Shown here in pieces: positions 55,623 through 64,000 of a DNA stretch of 64,000 nt. Position 1 is the first letter of the stretch. Every line of letters begins with the position of its first letter. This DNA comes from Hypericum androsaemum. Its lineage: Eukaryota > Streptophyta > Magnoliopsida > Malpighiales > Hypericaceae. The stretch lies in contig OZ023190.1 of NCBI GenBank assembly GCA_963995505.1, positions 16,982,092-17,046,091 of the forward strand, in the 5' to 3' direction. Both the position numbers and the translations under genes were made by a program. The notes beneath the pieces were generated by a model, which was given only the letters and a program-made list of their open reading frames with translations, was not told the origin of the DNA and ran no database searches.

Positions 55623-55950
55623 GATAATATCCTACTAGAAAAAAATGCGTTCCAAAAATAGTTAGGCTTAACCAGCCCAGCCAACGAGCCCACGACCAAA
55701 ATGGGCCGATTCAGCTGGAGCGTTATTTTAACGCTGAAGACCACCCTTTGACCCTTTCGAAAAAGAAGAAGACCGCCTTTGACCGGAGGGAGCGTAGAAT
55801 TAAAACGGGCACAAACGTAGGGTTTCTCCGCTCAACCACCGACTGAAACTCTCCAAAACCCCGCCCTTATATAATCAATCAATCTCCCACCAAAACAAAA
55901 AAATAAATAAATAATTCCAGAAAAGGGAAAGCCCTAACGGTTACCGTAGG
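55623..55950. promoter_or_regulatory. NUP205 promoter and leader
   Basis: A TATATAA box at 55868-55874 lies 77 bases before the ATG. Confidence 0.55.
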
Positions 55951-58900
55951 ATGGCGACCCCGAGGGAACTACTGTCGACGATCGAGTCGACGCTTCTCAT
56001 CCCCTCGCCGCCGTCGCCGTCGCAGCGGGTGGAGCTCTTGCACGCCGTCCGGCAATCACTACATTCTTTCCGGAACCTCCTCTCCTTCCCCGTCCGTTAA
56101 TTTCTCCCGCTTTTTCCCCCTTCGCATTCGAGAAGAAGAGTTCGGAGTTTGACTTGTGAATTTTGTTTTTGGATTCGCAGCCGCCGAAGCAATCGGACCG
56201 GGCGCAAGTCCAGTCCAAGGAAGTTAGGCTCCCGGACTCCGCGCCTATCTCTCTCGACGACCAGGACGTTCAAATTGTGCGTGTCGTTTTCGAACCGATT
56301 AGTCTCGCTTTACCTCTCTTTTTTGCCCTAATCTGTTTGTTTTCTTGCTTTGGATTCCAGGCTTTGAAGTTAAGCGACGACCTGCATTTGAATGAAATAG
56401 ACTGCGTGCAGTTGCTTGTATCTGTTAACCAGAAGGTTGTACCTCTTGTGGCTACACTCGTCGCTACTTACCTTCAATGTTGATTTGTTTTTAATTTTGT
56501 TGCATTACGATTTATTACTGGCTGGCAGTCAGGCATAGAGGGAAGAGAGCCGATTGAGATCTTGCGGTTGGCGGCTGGGCTGTGGTATACGGAGAGACGG
56601 GACCTGTTAATGGCCCTTTATATGCTATTCAGGGTAAGGAAACCGCTATATACTTTTACTTTTCTCTGATTTAGTAGCTTTTCTTGGGATGTTACCGGCC
56701 GCTACTTGTTTTGTAGGCTGTGGTGCTTGATCAGGGTTATGAAGCTGATCTTCTTTCCAGCATTCAAACTTACTTGGAAGATCTTCTTAAAGGCGGCCTT
56801 AGACAGCGGATAGTTTCTCTTATCAAGGTCTTGTCTTGCAAATACTTGAATGCTTTTTATGTGATGTGATTTAAAGTACAACGTACCCAGATGTTTGCTT
56901 AGAATTGGAAGTCTATGTTTGCTCTTGACTGTTGGGCCCATGGCTTTTAGCTTTTCTATTGAGCTATATGTCCCTAGATTAGTACCTATGATTCTTTGAG
57001 ATTAATGTGAAATAATTGAAAGTAGAGTATGTCACGGTTGATTGTTTGTGTCAGCAATCGGTAGGGTGCTCTTGTTCTGATTTGTTGCAGATCAAGGTAT
57101 GTACGTGTTTAGTTGTGTGGACTATTTTAGATCCTCTGGCTCTGCAACCGTACTTCTGTTTAGCTGTGTGGTCTATTCGCCATAATCAGATAATCTAGTC
57201 TTAATCTGTAGATCTGTATGGTGCTCGTAACATAGAATAGAGTCAATAGACATATATGTGGACAAACCGAATGGAGTGGAGGTTATCAAGTAGTAATTGC
57301 AAAGCATGAGACACAAGCCGAATGGAATGGAGGAAATACCTAATAGATCTCCAACAATATGTGACAATGCAAATTGCATGATATCTTTCTTCTGTTTTAC
57401 CTTGCAATTGTTCTCAAAGTAGTTTGTCTTGACAATTTTAATGCAAACAAGGAAGCAATGACTACATTTCTTCCCGATGGTAGTTTCTTTCCACTTAACT
57501 GGTATTATATATCGTGCCCTTTGTTTTGGCGTTTTTGTTAACTTTGCTAGGGAATTGCCAATTGTGATTCTAGGAACTCAACCGGGAAGAACCAGCCGGT
57601 ATAGGTGGTCCTCTTTCTGAGCGTCATGTGCTTGATGATAGAGGTGCTCTTGTGGAGCGGAAAGCTGTGGTTTCCTCTGAGAGATTGATCCTTGGACATT
57701 GCCTTGTCCTCTCCACCCTTATTGTGCGGACAAGTAAGCTGCCATATACTTTTTATTTTAGTACTGTTTTTTTAGTACTGTTGAGCAGGTGCGAAGGCTT
57801 TAAGCTATTTTAATTTGCCTATGAACTGCAATTTTGTCGGTAGATATTTTGTTTTGAACTTTTGTATCCCACAGAGTTTCAAGCACATGACATTCAGAGC
57901 TATTCCCATTCTTATTGTGAAAGGAAACCCGTGTGTAATGGAAATCAAACTTTTCTTGTACTCTTTTTGAGTGTAACAAGGACAGTATGGTCTTGCTGTC
58001 GAGTATTTTATAGCTTAGATTAAACTCCAGAACACTGTTAGAGGGTAGAGCACCTGAATATTTTCTAATCCATCTATGAGGTTGGCACCATATCTGATAA
58101 GTTGGCGGTCTGGAGTTTCAGTTTGAAGTTTCTAGTAGCATGTGACTAATCAGATTGAATGCTCCCATGTGCACTTATTGATGACGTTTATTTCTCAAGG
58201 CCTCAGTACTATGCTTCTTGGTGTTGCAATGCCTAATTGAAGATTGCTGTCATGGATGTTATTGATAAATATTTTACTTTCCAGGGTCTGATCCTATACC
58301 TCTTTAGTGTGCAATGCTAAATAAGGCAATCTTATATATCTCCCGGCGGCTATGCACTGCCAATCGGATGTTCATTGTTTTTGTCACTGTCTGATATTCC
58401 TTTTACAGCCCCAAAAGATGCGAAGGATATTTTTGGTGCTTTAAAAGACAGCGCTGCTGAGGTTTCGCATGACAAAGAAGCATCAAAGCTTCAGGCATGT
58501 TTTGATCTTTGTTCGTTATGCAACTTTTGTCCTTCTGGGGGATTGGGATGAGTATGTCTAGAGATGATATGCATGTTTGCTTTATTGGAAGTAAATTTTC
58601 TCTTGCTAGAATATTAAGCTCAAATGTATCCTCATTAATCGCTTTGGTTAGCTGTCTGTAGATGCACTCAACTTTGTAGATTCGAATTTCATGGTACTGC
58701 AATTTCTTTTGCATTGTCTGATTGCGTTCTGTCCTTTTGACTTTCTTTGCTCTTTGCAGACAACATTTGGGCTTCTTTTCTCATTGGTAATTGCTCTTGT
58801 GTCGGATGCTTTGAGCACGATACCTGATAGATCACCTGTCCTGTCACGTGATGCTTCTTTCAGAAAAGAATTTCAAGAAATGGTAACCAGGGATAATCTA

Positions 58901-61900
58901 TCTGCTATACTTACAGTCATTGTTGAACCCCACACCTTACTGTAGATGAAGTGCTTATAAGTCTCATCTGGTTTGACTGTAGGTCATGTCTCCTGTTAGT
59001 GATTCAACAGTAGACGGCTTCATTGGCAGTGTAAGGCTGGCTTGGTCTGTACATCTCATGCTAATTCATGACGGGACTTCTGCAAAGGAAACGAGTTCCC
59101 GTTCGTCGTCCGAAGATTTGGGATACTTAAATTTGTGCCTTGAATTAGTTTTCTCTAAGAATGTGTTCCAGTTTCTGTTGAATAGTGTTCTCCGAACAGC
59201 TGCTTACATGGTAAAATGTTCTATCTTGACTTGTGCAGAACTATTTATGCAAGTCCTAGATTTAAATATTTCTTTATTGCCTTGGTAGTTCATTTCAAAT
59301 CTCCGATACAATTCGGTACTAAGATTTATATCATAAGTGCTTTGAACATTCACTCCTTTGCATTGTCCTCTCAGCCCCTTCCTTCAGGAATCTGCTCCCA
59401 ATGTCAGTTTTTTTCTTCATGCTTCTAGAAACTCTGCTGACATCAGGCACCAGTGACAAATTTATTCACGACCATACAGATGTCTTACCAACCGCATATC
59501 TTTTGATATATAGTTTTTCTTTGTCATTAAATAAAAAAAGTAATACTTTGTCATATGTTTGCCCCATTTTAACCGGAAAACTCATTTGTATTGTGGTGTT
59601 CATGTTATTACACATCATGTTTATACATCTGATTTATGCTGCGGGAATCTTTCTGTTTTACAGAATGATGACGAGGACATGGTCTACATGTACAATGCTT
59701 ATCTGCACAAGCTTATTACTTGCTTCCTATCTCACCCACTTGCAAGGGACCGGGTAAGCTGGATAATCTACTTTACTGGGAAGTAATCTGAACCCCATTG
59801 TTAATCTTTTGAAATTTAGCTTGAACGCTATGGTGGCTAAAGAATTGTCAATTTTTATTTATCTGTCATCCCATATACAGTAGGCAGAAATTTTGATAGA
59901 AGGTTGCCTTACCTTTCACTTGTTAAGGAATTGCTATAGAATTACGCAAACTACAGTCTCAAGTTTTATCCTGCGTATACATGCTATGTACTGTCCTTGT
60001 TGCCGTGACTGGATATTGTGTCACTTCCTTAAAGGTTAAAGAAGCAAAGGAAAAAGCAATGGCTGGTCTCAATTCATATCGTTTGTCTCCTCCACTTGAT
60101 CTTATGCACAACGATGATCTGAACTCCATCCAAGGTGTTGGACCTTTTCCTTTTGTATCTTTGCTGGAGCTTGTGAGTGAAATATATCAGGTTTGTTCCA
60201 ACCCTCTATTGCTTAGCTTCTATGTTTTGTGTCGATTGTTAACCGTTCAAATTGAAATTTCTTTCATTCTTCACATTGGTTTATAAAGTTAGAGCTCATG
60301 CTTTGTGAAATCATGCCAGGACTGTTCCTAGACCATGGTCTCCCCACAAAATCATTGTTTATGAAATGGCTGAGATCTGGATGCCATTTCGTTGATTATC
60401 GTTCACTCCCCTCCCCCACTTTTTTGTAACTCCTGGATTTTTTACTGTAATCAGAAGGAACCGGAATTGCTATCTGGCAATGATGTTATATGGACATTTG
60501 TGAATTTCGCTGGGGAGGACCATACCAATTTCCAAACGCTTGTGGCCTTCTTGCATATGCTAAGTACTTTGGTAATGATTTTTTGTAGTATGCCTACTTA
60601 TCAGAAGAAATTTTTTTTAATTAATAATCATACACGTCTGGATGTCTAATTTGTTAACATTATATTTCACAGGCTTCAAGTGAAGAAGGTGCCAGGAAGG
60701 TTTACGAGTTACTTCAGGGAAAATCATTTCGGTCTGTTGGATGGAGCGTTTTGTTTGACTGCTTAACAGTGTACGATGAAAAGTTTAAACAATCTCTTCA
60801 TACACCTGGGGCCATGTTACCAGATTTTCCGGAGGCAGATGCCAAATCACTTGTTGCATATTTGAAGGTTCTTCAGAAGGTGAACTTTTTGTTGTCTTTT
60901 GCTGTATGTGTTGCAGTGTTGCCATTTTTGCACCATTTCCCCCCATTTCTATCCGTGCTGTTTACTCTGGGATCAATAAACTGCACTCATGGTGCTAAAG
61001 GTTGAACTTTGGGTAGCCTTTCCATATCGTTTGCTACCGATTTTTTCTCTCCATAATTCTTTGTGCTTTAATTCCCAATGGTTCAGGTTGTTGCATATGG
61101 GCACCCGGTCGAGAGAAAGAATTGGTTCTCAGACATTGAGCCATTATTTAAACTCCTTAGTTATGAAAATGTTCCTCCTTATGTAAAGGTTTGTCCTTGC
61201 TTTGATGGCCCGAAGATTAGATTGATCCATTTGCTTGTCAACCTCATTCTGAAATTGGAGTTGTTTTCTTCTATTCTAGGGTGCTTTACGAGATGCCATA
61301 GCTACTTTTGTTCATGTTTCTCCGATCATGAAGGATACTATTTGGAGTTACCTTGAGCAATATGATTTACCTGTTGTCATTGGGAATCATGTTGGAAAGA
61401 TTGGACAACAAACTTCGGCTCCGGTTAGTCCTTTTGTATTTTGTGTCAAATTTCAATGATGTTCTTTGTTTGATCGCTTCAGTTGGTATTCTACTTTTTC
61501 TTTTTCTGTGGAATATTTTTATTTTGTTAGTTTCAAGGAAACCTTTTATTTGATGCAGGATATTGAAAGACCACATATGCCAACTGAATAAAAACTAGAT
61601 TTTTTTAATGTTAATTGCCTTGTATATAGGGATTTCTGTCCATCTACTTCGTGACAATTGGGGGATAATGAATTCTGGATTTTATAGGTGTATGACATGC
61701 AATATGAGTTGAATGAGATAGAAGCAAGGCAAGAGAGATACCCTTCGACCATATCTTTTCTTAATCTACTAAATGCTCTCATAATGGAAGAAAAAGATTT
61801 TAGTGATCGGGGACGAAGGTAATAGTTTCTTTTCCCCTAGTTTGCTTTAATGTATACTTGTTGTCGTCTCAAGCTAGGAGGTCTAACATTGTGTTTGCAG

Positions 61901-63567
61901 ATTTGTGGGCATCTTTAGGTTCATATGTGACCATGTTTTCGGCCCATTTCCGCAAAGAGCATATGCTGATCCATGTGAAAAATGGCAGTTGGTTGTTGCT
62001 TGCCTCCAACATTTTCACTTGTAGGTGACACCTTCTTGATCTTGGCACACCATTTCCTATTTCTCTGCTCCTTTTCTCCCATGAATCTATTAGGCCTGAC
62101 AAATCTTAACTACGAGTTGAGTTAACTGGATCACCATGTCAACTTCTTGTATGGTTGTGGGCTCTGCGATATAATACTTGTAATTCAAAATTTGTGCCAG
62201 TGGGATTTTCGATGGTTGTTTCTCGTGCACAACCACTCTCCCCTAGCTTAACTTCTTGTATGATGTTATATAGTTGCTTATTAAATCACCATTTACTGTA
62301 AAAAAACTGGAACACCATGTTAGATTTTGGAGATCGGTGGTATGGACTTTCGTCCTTCTGGTACAGGGGGAAATATCTTAGTCATGCATGATGCATCTGT
62401 TTGGCCTTAAAATTTGAATGAAAGACAGTTTTGGTTGAAAGTATCTCTGATGGCAGTTGTCTGAGGCTTCTCTTGCATTATATTTGTTTAATTAACAATG
62501 TCACGTCAATGTACAGGATGTTGAACATGTATGACATCAAAGACGAGGACATTGACAGTGTTTTGGACCAGCACCAACTATCAACGATGGCACGCCAATC
62601 TAACCTTCAGTTGCAACTTCCTGTGGTTGAATTACTGAAAGTATGGCTTCTGCTATTATGGTCATTTGCATTTGAGCATGTGTCGGATTGGATCTTTTGT
62701 TAGGTTCATGGAGTCTTAACGCCTTAATAACTTTTGCATACCAGTGTTTGAATGTGTTCTTGTCTGCGATTACATGGTGTATTGTTCTCTGGTGTTTCAT
62801 GGGTTTGTCTTTTGCATTCCGGTGCCTTTTCGTTAGTGTATCATACTTTTTCTTTCTGCTTTTTATGGCGAGTTTGAAGTGCGTGCATTGAGTGCCTGCT
62901 CTACGTCTACCTTTTATAAATGCAGTTCCCCCATCATGTATTTTTGTGATTCTTGTTCTAGGTATCTTTCTTTTGACAATCTAATATTGTTTTAGCCTTT
63001 GCAAGTTCATGCTCCTTAAAATGTCTGTGTACTGATGCTGGATTGAAATCTATCCTTTTTGCTGGATTCTGCTGGCTTTGTTTCCAATTAGTTGTTATTG
63101 GGATAATCTTAATTAGTTTTTCTGGTCCCGGAAGAGAAACAACTATTGATCATTGTATGGTAGTTTATGATAAGTAATAGTTAAGCACATGTACCATGGT
63201 TACTGCAACTGCTACTTATTTGTTGCCATAAATTTGACTTTGTACCCAAGGGCGTATCTCTATTATGTTTCCTGTGATCTCATCTGGTCCATGACGTTCT
63301 TCTTGCTATTGCTGTTTATGCGCAGAGAAAATGATGGACGTGTAATGTTAATATTTTTCTGTTTGGCAGGATTTTATGAGTGGAAAGACTATGTTCCGGA
63401 ATATGATGGGTATTCTTCTGGCAGGAGTTGACTCGATCATCACTGAAAGAACCAGTCAGATTCATGGGCAGATACTAGAAAAGGCTGTCCAGCTGTCCTT
63501 GGATATTTTGATCCTCATATTTGATAAGGATGTAGTAGTTTTTGATTACTGGCGTCCTTTATACCAG
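55951..63567 (+). CDS. NUP205: NUP205 nucleoporin, 5' part
   Basis: A large alpha-solenoid scaffold of the nuclear-pore inner ring (NUP93 complex). Nineteen exons are visible: 55951-56091, 56181-56276, 56361-56435, 56529-56633, 56717-56827, 57574-57733, 58409-58494, 58760-58882, 58983-59210, 59664-59753, 60035-60190, 60455-60571, 60673-60879, 61087-61188, 61280-61423, 61688-61818, 61901-62020, 62517-62640 and 63370-63567. They join in frame to 838 residues of a protein usually near 1,850. Recognised stretches: MATPRELLSTIESTLL; LAAGLWYTERRDLLMALYMLFRA; EREPAG-like EEPAGIGGPLSERHVLDDRGALVERKAVV; GVGPFPFVSLLELVSEIY; NMMGILLAGVDSIITERTS; FDYWRPLYQ. Intron 7 has a GC donor (CAG|GCATGT). Downstream exons lie outside the window. 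Confidence 0.95.
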
Positions 63568-64000
63568 GTTATTCTTTCCCAGGAGGCTGCTCTCATTTTT
63601 ACCAGCTTGTTCGGATGAGTCCTTGGTGCAACATGATGCATCGTAAAAATATAATCATGACATGTTAGGAAAGAAGAGGACAAACATCATCTGATGCATT
63701 TGCTGCTAATAAATCTTTCTGTTTAAGCTTTCGGATATGACTCTAGAAATTTACATTTGAACATGCATAAATTAATTGGCGATGGACAACTTTTTTCTTT
63801 GAAAGGCATTGGTGATGGAATATCTTTATATAAGATATTTCACAAGTACAATTAAGCCATTGCAAGTACGAAAACATAAATTTCTGTTTCATTGCTTTTG
63901 TTCAATATGCTCAAGTGCAGCACATGCTGCTTGAAGTCTCAACGGTTTATCACAATAGATGATATTTGTCTTCCTTTTGCTGCCAGGCATGTCATTATCG
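63568..64000 (+). other. NUP205 intron, open at the window end
   Basis: The expected next coding sequence (of the PLDVIL..DHN type) is not seen before the window ends. Confidence 0.5.

Noticed and set aside
63987..64000. Possible start of NUP205 exon 20 after ctgccag
   Set aside because: The bases that follow do not read as the expected PLDVIL-type sequence in the required phase, and only 14 remain.

Overview
This window is plant nuclear DNA, almost certainly from a eudicot. Genes are split by short GT-AG introns with AT-rich interiors, and the encoded proteins match plant families closely: NPF6.2-type nitrate transporter, NUP205, plant-type RRS1, Alba, SNU13 and a DUF1977 J-protein. The spaces between genes are full of small transposons. 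I could not fix the species. No prokaryotic, plasmid or CRISPR feature is present.

Nine loci read as genes. From left to right they are: the 3' part of a TMEM128-like membrane protein (+, 1-1913); an 11-exon ethanolamine/choline kinase (-, 6768-10370); a Sel1/TPR-like protein (+, 12879-14949); an Alba nucleic-acid-binding protein (+, 16053-16979); the ribosome-biogenesis factor RRS1 (-, 18565-21151); an intronless DnaJ/DUF1977 protein (+, 31619-32734); the 15.5K protein SNU13 (+, 34429-35501); an NPF6.2/NRT1.4-like nitrate transporter (+, 43855-48132); and the 5' 45% or so of NUP205 (+, from 55951, running off the window). A tenth locus, a 2-alkenal (double-bond) reductase on the minus strand (48854-52213), looks broken in its third exon. 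I placed every splice junction by hand from the reading frame, and all exon phases agree except in that reductase.

The genes are ordinary housekeeping neighbours and show no sign of acting as one system. The kinase acts in phospholipid synthesis, RRS1 and SNU13 in rRNA and snRNP biology, NUP205 in nuclear transport, and NPF6.2 in nitrate handling.

The unusual content lies between the genes. At 22.3-29.4 kb a block of about 2.6-2.9 kb is present twice in direct orientation. It carries pieces of host genes: a pyruvate-kinase first exon with its upstream TATA region on +, and CYP81-type P450 pieces on -. At 53.7-55.6 kb a 2-kb element with terminal inverted repeats of about 300 bp carries a decayed GRF-zinc-finger/coiled-coil/membrane-anchor gene. 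At 38.4-41.0 kb a broken Ty1/copia element sits between LTRs in opposite orientation, one of them split by a hAT-like insertion. Several further non-autonomous DNA transposons could be bounded to the base by 8- or 9-bp target-site duplications. A near-perfect hairpin lies upstream of the kinase gene. Two separate arrays share a minisatellite unit of about 22 bp.
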